From an uncultured Clostridia bacterium (GTDB lineage: Bacteria; Bacillota; Clostridia; Saccharofermentanales; Saccharofermentanaceae), in NCBI GenBank assembly GCA_947303255.1, contig CAMYXL010000015.1, positions 1 to 47,485 of the forward strand: 47,485 nt of DNA, in the 5' to 3' direction. Below the pieces are notes generated by a model, which was given only the letters and a program-made list of their open reading frames with translations, searched no databases and was not told where the DNA came from. Positions 25,801 to 34,326 of this stretch are shown piece by piece; position 1 is the first letter of the stretch, and every line of letters starts with the position of its first letter. Position numbers and translations under genes: made by a program.

Positions 25801-27427
25801 TTCGAAGACCAATACTGTCGAAAACGATTATGACGATCCTCGGGAATGTGACTTCCTCGGATTCCCTGTACGAAAGAACCTTATAAAGATAATCGAAGAC
25901 CAGCGTCTTACTCTCGTTATCGCAAATGATATTGCGGGCATTGATATCTTCATTATCCAGATGCGGAAGATACCTAAGCCATCTGAAATTACTCTTCTGC
26001 TCCTCAGGGAACATAAAATATAATTTGGTGTTGCTGTAATGCTGACGGACGGCAAGATCAATGACCATGTTCCTCAAGACAGAAAGTCTTACTTCGGGAT
26101 TACCTACGACACCCAATGCATTGATCTTTCCCAGTTTGACGACGATCGGAGCTTTGGAGATATACTTAAACTCCTCTGCCAGCTGTTCCGGCATGAGCGC
26201 CAATTCGTCTTTTGTATCCAGAGTTTCTCTGCCCCTGTAATCGATCTTGGCTCTGGCTTCCGCGAAACCGGTTCCAAGTCTGACATCGAGGAAGTCTTCA
26301 TCCTCTACGTCACGATTGAAAAGATCAGCGGAAAAATCTTCGACCATCTGCTGTTCCTGGGCGAGAGAATAATACATGCTCTCGAGAGCTTCCAACTCTT
26401 CTTCGCGCTTTTTCGTGATCTCGATCCGTTTATTCTTGATGTACTCTGTGTACTTTTCCTCACGCTCGATCACGGATTTCTTATATTGCTTCTTCTCATT
26501 TACGAAAGAAACAACGGAAGTGATGATTCCCATACCGACCATCGCAGCTCCGAGGATCAATATCTGTTTTCCTCTGCTATAGAGCATAGCTCTCATGAAC
26601 ATGGATACACCCATCATTCCGACTGTAGGAAGCAACGTCAGGATCAGATTTCTCTTTGGTTCTTCTCTCGGATTATCAGGATCGAGAACTTCGATCGGAG
26701 TATCGGAAAGAACAGTCTTAACTCTGGTATTCCTGTTGAACTTAGGATATTCCAAGGTGCTCTTCTGCTCGAGGATCCTGGTAGTATTAAGGTTATTTAC
26801 CGTTATGGAATTAGCATCCGACAGATCGGTATATAGATGACCATCGAAGAAGTAGAATGCATACTCCAGGATAAAGATAAAGTCGTACTCGTGCAGTTCC
26901 CTTTGTTTATTCACAAATCTGCCGTTGACCTGTACACCGTATTTGGTGTTGTTATCCTTGATAATATACTTTCCCTGCTCATGAATTATTTCGATATAAT
27001 CCGCACCGAGAAGCTCATCCTTAAGGTATATGGAGAATCTGCTGTCACGACCGATAAGGATGTGCTCGGAATTCTGAATATCAATTGAATAATCATATTT
27101 CTTGTCACTGAAAACGAAGTTCAGGATAAACGACATATCGAATATGACTCTTCCGTCGCTTTCAGTCTTGAAGGTCAGATCATCACCGTGATTGAGTTTC
27201 TTCGATACCATCTTAGTGACGCCGTTATAAAGGAAATAAACATCACCGTCACAGTTGATGGACCAACCGTCTTCAACACGTTCCAGAACAATATTGATAC
27301 TGTTGTCTGATTTTATTGTAAGGTCACAATCTTCACCGTTTCCGATGGAGAATCTTTTCAGTTTGGAATCAAGAATTATGTCCTTATAGAATTTGCCTGA
27401 GGAGATGACGATCTTATAATTATCCAT
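22889..27427 (-). CDS. essC: Type VIIb secretion ATPase EssC
   Basis: EssC is the membrane motor of type VIIb secretion. The ATG at 27427 has AGAGGTGA six bases upstream and is chosen over 27445. The 1,512 residues hold, in order: two N-terminal FHA-like domains (about 1-95 and 95-195, the second with IGRDSRFSIYL and degenerate at the phosphothreonine site), two membrane segments (about 261-282 and 288-309), and three FtsK/SpoIIIE domains. D1 has a full Walker A GTTGSGKS (about 695) and Walker B HLIVIVDEFAEL; D2 has GSSQMGKT (about 1022) and IVIIVDN; D3 has a weak GKLANGKT (about 1306). D1 looks catalytic; D2 and D3 are likely substrate-gated. The gene overlaps esaB by eight bases. Confidence 0.96.
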   Translation of the reverse strand: MDNYKIVISSGKFYKDIILDSKLKRFSIGNGEDCDLTIKSDNSINIVLERVEDGWSINCDGDVYFLYNGVTKMVSKKLNHGDDLTFKTESDGRVIFDMSFILNFVFSDKKYDYSIDIQNSEHILIGRDSRFSIYLKDELLGADYIEIIHEQGKYIIKDNNTKYGVQVNGRFVNKQRELHEYDFIFILEYAFYFFDGHLYTDLSDANSITVNNLNTTRILEQKSTLEYPKFNRNTRVKTVLSDTPIEVLDPDNPREEPKRNLILTLLPTVGMMGVSMFMRAMLYSRGKQILILGAAMVGMGIITSVVSFVNEKKQYKKSVIEREEKYTEYIKNKRIEITKKREEELEALESMYYSLAQEQQMVEDFSADLFNRDVEDEDFLDVRLGTGFAEARAKIDYRGRETLDTKDELALMPEQLAEEFKYISKAPIVVKLGKINALGVVGNPEVRLSVLRNMVIDLAVRQHYSNTKLYFMFPEEQKSNFRWLRYLPHLDNEDINARNIICDNESKTLVFDYLYKVLSYRESEEVTFPRIVIIVFDSIGLRKHPLSNFIEKANSLGAVFVFFEELEEILPNGCENIIRLDATENRGELIESGDSSKKLDFVYETINPMDAEKLVMKLAPVYAEEISLDNTLTKNISLFELLKITNPNKIPIESNWKESNVVKSMAAPLGVDAKNDVVALDIHEKFHGPHGLVAGTTGSGKSEILQSYILSLALRFHPYEVSFVIIDFKGGGMANQFSTLPHLIGAITNIDDREIKRSLLSIKAELKKRQRLFAEAEVNHIDAYIKKYKNNEVAIPLPHLIVIVDEFAELKADQPDFMKELISAARIGRSLGVHLILATQKPSGVVDDQIWSNSKFKLCLKVQNKGDSNEVLKSPLAAEIREPGRAYFQVGNNEIFELFQSAYSGAPAVISEDDVQPFKVFALNLSGKHSLLFEQKKNNSGGSTQTQLESIVDSVSSYCESIDLPKLPPICLPPLEDRILIDRKKLSDSSFVIPIGVYDDPDNQYQGQYSIDLADGNIWILGSSQMGKTSVLQNIISYSALNYSPDEIQFYILDFASGVLKQFDKLNHVSSVILPNEDDKMKSFFRIIYSEMDIRKEKLSSKGVSSFSSYLDGGYKDMRQIVIIVDNINVLKELYVTVDDPFLNIVREGASLGICVVAANSQTTGFGYRYLSNFTTRLSLTCNEETEYSFLFGSTRMRPKNVPGRSLVKIDRTMYECQTYLAFEGEREIDRAESIRAFIEECNKKYSSKAVPRLVQMPNVYLKSMLPEFSREDYSKSSIVDIGLDFADVTPYVIDLYNLGVFGISGKLANGKTNVLRTILSAIDEKDPSYKTDIYLVDSYKKELASYKDNDRVRSYSIDAESIHETLAGIDEILSARYERMRSGEYNKDEEPMLILMISNPDIFDSIVGNKESLAIYKNIQTKYKSCGVCVIFDSVPNENVSYGGNEILRGMKDNLNLFMFDNLDDIKVTIVSTATKRQFNKPLLPGECYYLKGSEIIKIKTLFSPILANSN

Positions 27428-27686
27428 GGTAATCACCTCTGACAAAATTGATTATCGTTCCGTTTCTTACTCCGAATTTATCAAGCGTCTCAGAACCGCT
27501 CAGGAATGCGACCGGTTTTTCTGCTTTCAGAAAAAAGTTGTATCTGTCGTTCTCGTTTATACCGAGTTTCATTCCTCTGTTAAGCGCGATAAACAGGTCC
27601 TGCGCCGTAATGTCCAACGGCACCTCAATATCGAGTTCAAAACCCGAACTGTGATTGATAAATTTTACTACTGCACTGTTACTCAT
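27420..27686 (-). CDS. esaB: EsaB/YukD ubiquitin-like type VII protein
   Basis: An 88-residue cytoplasmic protein with the beta-grasp pattern of YukD: VVKFINHSSGFELDIEVP, then the helix DLFIALNRGMKLGI and the last strand GTIINFVRG. YukD/EsaB is a required, ubiquitin-like member of type VIIb systems but is not conjugated to targets. It lies directly upstream of essC and overlaps it, the order seen in Bacillus and Staphylococcus systems. The ATG has GAGGG close upstream. Confidence 0.9.
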   Translation of the reverse strand: MSNSAVVKFINHSSGFELDIEVPLDITAQDLFIALNRGMKLGINENDRYNFFLKAEKPVAFLSGSETLDKFGVRNGTIINFVRGDYHG

Positions 27687-27700
27687 ATTCCCTCATCCAA

Positions 27701-28738
27701 TTAAATGTATCTGATACCTAATCTTTCGATGTCAGGGATCAATCCCAGATCCTCGATGGATTTCTTCGGTATTTCCGAATTAACCTGAACATAATCCGTT
27801 GCGAACGGTGTGTCGGTCTTATCTGATTCGTCTGTAGCAAAATTGCACACAAAACGGAATTTGTTTTTGTCTGTACAGTCGATCGCTCCAAGGAAGACTT
27901 TCAACTTATAAAGCGACTCGTCATCCGGCTTTCCGACGACCATAACATTCTCTGCCTCTGCCATCAACTCAGAATTGCATTCGCTCAATTCAGATGATGT
28001 ATCGATTACGATAAAGTCATAAAATCCGGTTTCCCTGATCTTGGTTATCGCCTGAACAATATGTCTGTCCTGAAGATCCAACGAAGACAGGCATCTCGGG
28101 AACGGTGGCAGATAGAAGAATCCCTCGACTCTTATCCTTGATTTGATGCTCTCGTAGAAATTGATATCCGTTTCCTTGAATCTCTTTACGGTAATATCAT
28201 CAAGCGGAGATCTGTCCTTAAATTTGTAAGCATGATTCTGCAATTGTCCTACATTGATGTAAAGCACTCTTTTGTGCTTATTGGTCAGAGCCTCCGAGAG
28301 TCCCAGTGCCATAGTCGTAGTACCCGCTCCTCCGATAGGTGAATATACTACGATAAGATCTGTTACTATTCCCTCAGATTCTTCGATCCCTCTTAAGACA
28401 GAGCAACTGCAGATCTCGTTGATTATCTCTTTTACGCTCAGGTACTTATAAACAAGCTGCACATTGAGCTTCGACGTATTCTCGGAAAAATCCTTTTCGT
28501 CTTCCGTAAAGAGCAATATATCATTGATCCGAAGCTTAAAGAATTGCTCTGAAAATATCTTCTTATCCGTAATGAACACATCGATCTCCGGATTTTTCTC
28601 TATTTCCTTCTCGAAAACATCCACATCACTGAACAGAGAAAAATCACAGTGCTCATCATACATCTCGACCAGATCAGCTAAGATCGGCAAGATGTATTTA
28701 GTATCCTGATATAAAAGTACTACCCTTTTCTTTCTCAT
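27701..28738 (-). CDS. TadZ/CpaE-like MinD-family protein with degenerate P-loop
   Basis: Residues 1-115 look like an atypical receiver-type domain (VVLLYQDTKYIL, IDVFITDKK, ILLFTEDEKD). Residues 125-345 are a MinD/ParA-type fold, with the loop SPIGGAGTTT at 133-142 and YDFIVIDTSSEL near 235. A normal deviant Walker A is KGGxGKT; here the first Lys is Ile and the second is Thr, as in TadZ/CpaE localisation proteins. Nucleotide hydrolysis is therefore doubtful. It sits between the PP2C gene (five bases) and esaB in the machine operon. TadZ proteins place pilus machines at cell poles, so a positioning role for this secretion system is a reasonable guess. Confidence 0.85.
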   Translation of the reverse strand: MRKKRVVLLYQDTKYILPILADLVEMYDEHCDFSLFSDVDVFEKEIEKNPEIDVFITDKKIFSEQFFKLRINDILLFTEDEKDFSENTSKLNVQLVYKYLSVKEIINEICSCSVLRGIEESEGIVTDLIVVYSPIGGAGTTTMALGLSEALTNKHKRVLYINVGQLQNHAYKFKDRSPLDDITVKRFKETDINFYESIKSRIRVEGFFYLPPFPRCLSSLDLQDRHIVQAITKIRETGFYDFIVIDTSSELSECNSELMAEAENVMVVGKPDDESLYKLKVFLGAIDCTDKNKFRFVCNFATDESDKTDTPFATDYVQVNSEIPKKSIEDLGLIPDIERLGIRYI

Positions 28739-28743
28739 CTTTA

Positions 28744-29502
28744 TTACCTGTCACCTGAACTGACTGTCAAAGCAATCACCGAGATGTTGTCCGTTTCCTT
28801 TTTCTCTTTTGCCCCATTTACCAATTCTTCGCAGATATTCTTAACGGCCTTCCTCTCGCGGCGCATACACTCCTCGATAACTGAATCATCCTGTGTCTTG
28901 TAGATCCCGTCACTGCACAAAAGGAATGAATCACCGTCGCTTATGTCGATCTCAGAAATATCGAGTCTGAAATCCTGCCTGAAACCTATACAATCTGTAA
29001 GAACTGTCTTAACGGTCGTTACACCATCGACCAGATTGGTCTTCTCACAAGAATGATCCGTAGTCATTCTGTTAAAATGCCACAATATATTTTTTCGAAG
29101 CCTATAGCATCTGCTGTCACCGACATGTGCTATAACAGCCCGCTTATTAAACACCGCCAGCATCGTAAGAGTAGTTCCCGAACGAACACCCTTATCAGCA
29201 GACATCTTCAATATGCGGCTATTTGAATCTATTATCGATTCTCTCAGAGAATTTGTATCGATCGTTCCCTCACCACCGGAATACCTGGTCAACTCTGATT
29301 CCCACCAGAGATTTATCCTTCGTATACATGTCTGACTTGCCCTGTCGCCTTCAGACAGTCCGCCGACACCGTCAGCAACGGCAAACAGACCAGCCACACT
29401 GTCATCTATATTGGCAACCTTATAGACGAAAGAGTCTTCATTCACATCTTTTCTTATTCCGACATCGGAAATACCATAAACATCAAGGATCAATCGGCTC
29501 AT
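28744..29502 (-). CDS. PP2C-family Ser/Thr phosphatase
   Basis: A 252-residue metal-dependent phosphatase complete in all motifs: GIRKDVNEDSF (about 15-25), GLFAVADGVGG with the metal-binding Asp44, SGTTLTMLAV, VIAHVGDSRCYRLR, LLCSDGIYK and DNISVIAL. There is no membrane segment, so it acts in the cytoplasm, as Stp/PrpC do against PknB-type kinases. Its start overlaps the end of the FHA protein gene (ATGA) and the TadZ-like gene follows after five bases. The natural partner is the kinase at 42670-44739, which lies in the same locus on the other strand. Confidence 0.94.
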   Translation of the reverse strand: MSRLILDVYGISDVGIRKDVNEDSFVYKVANIDDSVAGLFAVADGVGGLSEGDRASQTCIRRINLWWESELTRYSGGEGTIDTNSLRESIIDSNSRILKMSADKGVRSGTTLTMLAVFNKRAVIAHVGDSRCYRLRKNILWHFNRMTTDHSCEKTNLVDGVTTVKTVLTDCIGFRQDFRLDISEIDISDGDSFLLCSDGIYKTQDDSVIEECMRRERKAVKNICEELVNGAKEKKETDNISVIALTVSSGDR

Positions 29503-30506
29503 AGCTTAATGTCCTCAACTTCAAATTCAAGATTGGCGATCTTGACAAGATCTCCTTCTTTTATGGTAGCGATCTCATCTTTTTCCAGTCTCTTTCCATT
29601 TACGAACGTTCCGTTGGAACTGCCGAGATCCGTAATATATGCTTCTCCGTTATCAAAGCCTGCCTTACAATGCACACGGCTTACCGCTTTCGAAAACGGT
29701 ATTACCTGATCAACAGATTCCTTTTGTTTTCCGATAATGCTCTCTCTGGTCTTGATCTCCATGCGGAGCGGATAATCATCGCCCTTATATACCAAAGCAA
29801 TTCCTATAGCTCCGTCATCAAGTATCTCAGTAGCTCCACCCTGAACATGTATCACAGGAGTAGAATCACCGGTTTCCTTTTTCTTGGAGCCTGATTGCTT
29901 CATAAAACCAAAATTAGAAAGTATTCCGTTTTTCTTCGGAGTATCTATGCCGCCATTATTCTGGAATGGCTTAAACTTCTCGACCGCTTCCTTAAGTTTC
30001 GGAATATCGGAATTGGCATCAGCCAGAACAGCCTTGATGACACTGTCAAGAAGTCCTGTTTCCTCGCCGGTACGGCGAATAAATAATCTCAATGAATTCG
30101 TGAATTCTTTAACATCCGAAAAAAAGAAAGGACCATCAACAGGGAGATATAAGAACCATATCTTCCTTTCTGCTGCGTTATAAAACACAAAGTGTGGATC
30201 AAGGCACAGATTGCAAACGTTCAAAAAACCATTCTTCTCAATTACGTCTATGCAATCAAACAACTTAAGGATGCATGCTCTCCATTCATCCATATCGATC
30301 TTCTCGATCGCGCTGACAAAGCTTATGCAGTCTTCAAACTTATAAAGATATGCGAATGAATCATTGTAATTAACATGGTAAGGGATCAGGAATCCATTCT
30401 CGGAAACATTTCTGATAACGCGCAATTCCAAATCGGAAACCTCAAATTCGAGAGGATCCACCAATACGTTTTGCGTATCAAAAGAAATGCACTCCAGTTT
30501 TCTCAT
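29499..30506 (-). CDS. FHA-domain protein with EssB/YukC-like N-terminal region
   Basis: The ATG at 30506 has GGGAG just upstream; a GTG at 30581 lacks a site. The 335 residues contain an N-terminal region (about 1-150) with NVCNLCLDPHFVFYN and RKIWFLYLPVDGP, which recalls the pseudokinase part of EssB/YukC and the DUF6382 type; a Lys-rich linker with TEIL at Thr226; and a C-terminal FHA domain (about 240-335) with IIGKQ, SKAVSRVHC and LGSSNGTFVNGKRL. SRxH and SSNGT are intact, so it should bind phosphothreonine. EssB normally has a membrane helix and outside domain; neither is here. The likely role is a cytoplasmic reader next to EssC, heading the machine operon. The EssB resemblance is by eye only. 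Confidence 0.8.
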   Translation of the reverse strand: MRKLECISFDTQNVLVDPLEFEVSDLELRVIRNVSENGFLIPYHVNYNDSFAYLYKFEDCISFVSAIEKIDMDEWRACILKLFDCIDVIEKNGFLNVCNLCLDPHFVFYNAAERKIWFLYLPVDGPFFFSDVKEFTNSLRLFIRRTGEETGLLDSVIKAVLADANSDIPKLKEAVEKFKPFQNNGGIDTPKKNGILSNFGFMKQSGSKKKETGDSTPVIHVQGGATEILDDGAIGIALVYKGDDYPLRMEIKTRESIIGKQKESVDQVIPFSKAVSRVHCKAGFDNGEAYITDLGSSNGTFVNGKRLEKDEIATIKEGDLVKIANLEFEVEDIKL

Positions 30507-30638
30507 AACTCTCCCAACCAGAATAAAGTTATTGGTAAACGTGCCTGTAAACAAACACAAAACCCCTACTAAATCTACCACAAGAGCGGCGATAGTTCAA
30601 CAAACCGACTCGTGACAACTAGTAAGGGAAATGGGTAA

Positions 30639-31538
30639 TTATCTGAAATCTTTCTGAGCTAAATTGTATTCTTCCATTATTTTTTTATCAAACTCAGCAA
30701 ACATTTCTTCATAATTGTTTATAACGTAGTTGTCATCGTTTTCTTTACCAAAAACATCATTGCCATATTCTTTGAAAATCCTAATCATCTCATATCTGTT
30801 TTCCAATGAGTTAAACCCGAATAATTTCTCGGAATCAACAGAGGACTTCAGAAGATTATTGTAGGAATAATAATTTTCAATCAAAAGATCAATGATATAG
30901 TAATTATCCTTGCTTTTCTCGTCTTTTGGCGAACTATCATTATAATCTAATTGCTCGACTAACTTTACCCAATCGTCTTCTGTTTCATAATCTTTCAATT
31001 CTTCAGCAGTAGGAAATGTGTATAGATAATCTTGGTAACGATAAATTGCCTTGTAATAATCTCCTATGTCGTACATATCATCTAATTTATCATTCAACCA
31101 AAGGACACCGATTCTGTTAACAATATCTATTTCATAATTTGAGTCTTTCTTTTGTGGACGATCATAATTAAAATCCATATAATCCAATTTTACTTCCTTG
31201 TTTTCAAAGGAGTTGCCCACAAGCTTGAATTTAACACTAAATGACAAAGGAAACTCATTGACTACTTCCTCTGCTAACAAGAATTTTTCCTTCGCATCCT
31301 CTTCAAGATATGGAAAACTGGCAAGCCATTCGAGTTTAGCAACAGCTTGTTTTTTGGGGGTAGTATAATCAATTACCGTTGTCTCTGATTTTATATGGTA
31401 GCTTTCTTCAAACTCTTCTTTGCTGATATCCATGGCACTGTCTCCAACCTGTTCTTTTATCTCTCTGCAAGAGACTAGACTAAATAACAAACTAATCCCT
31501 ACCAAAGCACATATAATTCCGCAAAAAGTCTTCTTCAT
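30639..31538 (-). CDS. Lipoprotein behind effector 2, candidate immunity protein
   Basis: MKKTFCGIICALVGISLLFS is followed by lipobox LVSC with the acceptor Cys at residue 24. The mature protein, about 275 residues, is highly charged, rich in Tyr, Asp, Glu and Lys, and probably helical. It starts five bases after the effector stop with an AGGT site, so the genes are coupled. It does not resemble the lipoprotein at 17148-18143 beyond the anchor. Tight coupling to a large unsecreted-looking effector and outside location suggest immunity to it. The region is clearly AT-richer than essC. Confidence 0.8.
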   Translation of the reverse strand: MKKTFCGIICALVGISLLFSLVSCREIKEQVGDSAMDISKEEFEESYHIKSETTVIDYTTPKKQAVAKLEWLASFPYLEEDAKEKFLLAEEVVNEFPLSFSVKFKLVGNSFENKEVKLDYMDFNYDRPQKKDSNYEIDIVNRIGVLWLNDKLDDMYDIGDYYKAIYRYQDYLYTFPTAEELKDYETEDDWVKLVEQLDYNDSSPKDEKSKDNYYIIDLLIENYYSYNNLLKSSVDSEKLFGFNSLENRYEMIRIFKEYGNDVFGKENDDNYVINNYEEMFAEFDKKIMEEYNLAQKDFR

Positions 31539-31543
31539 ATTCT

Positions 31544-33715
31544 TTACCTATAATCATTTGGATTAATCCCCGGAATCGAATTTGGAGGTGTGCAAGAAGT
31601 CTGTTCAAAACGCTCACCTGGATGATCTCTCCAAAAATCATTAATGAAGGCATTGCATACATCATTTACATCATCAGTAGTTAATGCTCCAAAAGGAGGA
31701 TAGTTTCTATGCTCAGTCCAAAACATTGTATAGTACACCTCAACACCAGCGGCAAACCTCTTCCTACTTTGGGAATCAGCCAAGTCAGGAGCACTAAGGT
31801 ACTCACAAGTCTCAATTGATATCGAATTACTTCCAATAACCTGAGGTTCCACGTTTTGTGTCTCGCATGCATAAGAAACTGAGATTTGAACTTGATTCAT
31901 ATCAACATAATAGTTCGGCAATACTGTAATGTAATTAGGGGTATCAGACATGTCATTATCAGCATAGTAGGATCCATAAGCACTTGTATTCCTACAGAAA
32001 GTAACTGTATCATAGAATGCATCCCTATCGTCCAAATATCCACTAAGCCAGGCGTTGTAAGCTTGAGCAGCATCTCTTTCACACGCAAAATCTAATGCTC
32101 TTCCTCCTAAAACGCACAAGCCACCAATCACCTTTAGAGCCGGAACTCCAGTAACATTGCACCACAACGACACAAAACTTCCTAATGCAGAACCAACACC
32201 GCTTCCAGACGGGAAAGAAGGAATTCTTACGGAAACATCATTTGCTTCCAGAACACCATTCACACCAGTTCCGGCACAATTAAGCAATCCACATACAGTT
32301 GCAGGTGACGTCCAAAAATCCGACCACGGCTTTACAGTCTGTTCAGTCGAAGCAATAAAAGCACCATCTTTTTCTCTTTGACTCATTTCCAAATCTCTAC
32401 AGAAATCAGATTCGCAAGACCAAACCGTAATATACGAAATATACGATTTCTCTAGTAATCCATTATTATCGTAAACGGGGTTCCCATCATCATCCATGAG
32501 AATATATCGATAATCCATTGGTCCAAAATCGTTAGAATAAGTTATCACGGACCTTTCAGAAGGGTGAGACTCAACGTCGTCTTTATCTGAAAAAGTTCCA
32601 TTTGTCAAAGTTTCTCGTTCAACATGAAAACTGCCAAAAAATGGCTTCTTTACGTAATAATGATCATCACCAGGAAATGGATCGCCTATCTGACCATCAT
32701 ACATAATATCAGGATTAACACAATTAGAATTTCTATATTCTTCGTACGCTTCTGGATCAGTAATAACATATGGTAATGCTATTGTCTGATTGTTTCTACA
32801 GATTGCCAAGATACAATCATTAAATTGAATGGAGTTTAGATGTTTTTCTTTAAAACCCTCCATGCTATCACCTGAAGCATAATACTCCCAAGTCAAAGTA
32901 GAGTTCAACGCACTAATAAAAAGTTCTGAAGACGGTCTTAATGAGTAGTTGTACCAAATAACTTCACAAGTTCCGTCACCGGTGTCGACTGTTGCACAAA
33001 GCCCAGCATTCAAATCAGATGCATCTGGTGCATTGAAATCTTGAGTATAAAAACGACTAACAAATTGAGTAAGAACTTCACTAAATTCTTCGTCATCTTT
33101 AAATTCATGATTATCTAAGTAATAAGTCGTTGCCAAACAAAGACTATTTACTACCATAGCATCATAATTTGATAGCGGTTCACCATTTTCAACTTTTGTA
33201 TCCAACGTATCCAAACAAGAGTCCAATTCATCATAATTGAAAGATCCGTCATCGTTAACACATCTGTCGTAATAATATTCCGCATAATACGGGAGGGCAT
33301 TCTGAACATATCCCCCTATCGCATCAATAGCACTACCAGTAACAGTATAATTCTTAAAATCTCCCGTTCCTAATAACGAATCACACAACATCTTAATAAG
33401 ATCATTTAAAGTATCCAAAATTCCCTTCGCAATTACAGCTTTTTCAGATATTTGACCACATGTTTCCTCAACTTCACCATAGTAGTTATTCAATTTGAAT
33501 ATTACATTGTCTAGTTTAACCTTTACGCCATTAATGTGAGCCAAAGCATCATCGGCAGCACCTACACATGACGATTTTAGCCATTGCCTGTCAGTATGAA
33601 CAGTAGTTGTAGAAATTCCCGCAGAATAACTGATAGAACTAACCGAGTCTCTTGCAGCATCTAGCCCCGCCTTCAAGTCATTCTGATATTTTTCACCATA
33701 TAATCTCGTACTCAT
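31544..33715 (-). CDS. Type VII effector 2, large protein of unknown activity
   Basis: 723 residues, no signal peptide. The first 120 residues are helical, with YGEKYQNDLKAGLD near the start, matching YGLKYRDDVK of the module 3 effector. The middle is acidic and Tyr/Asp-rich. Around residues 500-570 lies a Gly-rich hydrophobic stretch (SGSGVGSALGSFVSLW, VIGGLCVLGGRAL) that could insert in a membrane, and the C-terminus (FWRDHPGERF, SIPGINPNDYR) has several Cys. No catalytic motif is recognised. AAGGTGA lies nine bases before the ATG and partner C2 is directly upstream. A membrane-active toxin is possible but not shown. The gene is AT-rich, pointing to recent acquisition. Confidence 0.8.
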   Translation of the reverse strand: MSTRLYGEKYQNDLKAGLDAARDSVSSISYSAGISTTTVHTDRQWLKSSCVGAADDALAHINGVKVKLDNVIFKLNNYYGEVEETCGQISEKAVIAKGILDTLNDLIKMLCDSLLGTGDFKNYTVTGSAIDAIGGYVQNALPYYAEYYYDRCVNDDGSFNYDELDSCLDTLDTKVENGEPLSNYDAMVVNSLCLATTYYLDNHEFKDDEEFSEVLTQFVSRFYTQDFNAPDASDLNAGLCATVDTGDGTCEVIWYNYSLRPSSELFISALNSTLTWEYYASGDSMEGFKEKHLNSIQFNDCILAICRNNQTIALPYVITDPEAYEEYRNSNCVNPDIMYDGQIGDPFPGDDHYYVKKPFFGSFHVERETLTNGTFSDKDDVESHPSERSVITYSNDFGPMDYRYILMDDDGNPVYDNNGLLEKSYISYITVWSCESDFCRDLEMSQREKDGAFIASTEQTVKPWSDFWTSPATVCGLLNCAGTGVNGVLEANDVSVRIPSFPSGSGVGSALGSFVSLWCNVTGVPALKVIGGLCVLGGRALDFACERDAAQAYNAWLSGYLDDRDAFYDTVTFCRNTSAYGSYYADNDMSDTPNYITVLPNYYVDMNQVQISVSYACETQNVEPQVIGSNSISIETCEYLSAPDLADSQSRKRFAAGVEVYYTMFWTEHRNYPPFGALTTDDVNDVCNAFINDFWRDHPGERFEQTSCTPPNSIPGINPNDYR

Positions 33716-33727
33716 AAATCACCTTAA

Positions 33728-33985
33728 TCAAGAAACAGAATTTGATTCTTCGCACAAATTAATATTGTATAGAGCTTTGTGCAAATAGTTGCTTGTTGCA
33801 GAATAAAGACTGTTTATATTCTTTTGAAGGTCTGAATAAGCATCCAAACTGCTTTTAAGATCTGCAATTGTACTTCCCTTACAGTTCGACAAATCTGATA
33901 CTAAAGCATTAATATTATCTTCCCTCATATTGTTATCGAATTGTTCGACATATGTTTGAAAGGCAGGCAAATTAATATCAATCAT
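33728..33985 (-). CDS. Effector partner protein, family C (module 2)
   Basis: An 85-residue helical protein, with GGAGG 11 bases before the ATG. It contains SNCKGSTIADLKSSLDAYSD and YSATSNYLHKALYNINLCE, closely matched by SNSKGKAIEELNKCFSSYNK and YSSTSSYLMKASASIEKCE in module 3, and more loosely by module 1. It stops 12 bases before effector 2. Predicted to form a complex with the effector N-terminus. Confidence 0.75.
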   Translation of the reverse strand: MIDINLPAFQTYVEQFDNNMREDNINALVSDLSNCKGSTIADLKSSLDAYSDLQKNINSLYSATSNYLHKALYNINLCEESNSVS

Positions 33986-33991
33986 ATGGAA

Positions 33992-34309
33992 TCAATCCTC
34001 CAATATTGTAATCGACAGTGTGTCTTCTTTTTCAATAATGTCCGTTCTAATCAAACCAATAGCTTCGTCAAGCAATGTATTAACATCTGAAATAAAAGGT
34101 TCCAACGAAACTACCTGCTCCTGCAATGCACTAATAACACCGTGTGCAGTACTAGAATCAGTGCTTCCGAAACCATTATTTTCAATATTTATCAATCCAT
34201 CTGAATACGAGTCCAGTGAATTGTCTATCTTTAAACATTCACCCGATGCACCCGAAAAAGTTGGCAAAGCATCTATTTGATCCGTATCCAATTGTGTAAT
34301 AATACCCAT
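33992..34309 (-). CDS. Effector partner protein, family B (module 2)
   Basis: The ATG at 34309 has GAGGG four to five bases upstream and is preferred over 34330, which would overlap the previous gene. The 105 residues have the family pattern SSTAHGVISALQEQ and IRTDIIEKEDTLSITI, matching SCTVHGVIDELIVQ and IQTDIIDKEDELARTI of module 3. The protein is acidic and helical. It lies six bases before partner C2, so B and C are probably made together. Confidence 0.75.
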   Translation of the reverse strand: MGIITQLDTDQIDALPTFSGASGECLKIDNSLDSYSDGLINIENNGFGSTDSSTAHGVISALQEQVVSLEPFISDVNTLLDEAIGLIRTDIIEKEDTLSITILED

Positions 34310-34326
34310 ATTACCCTCGCCATATA

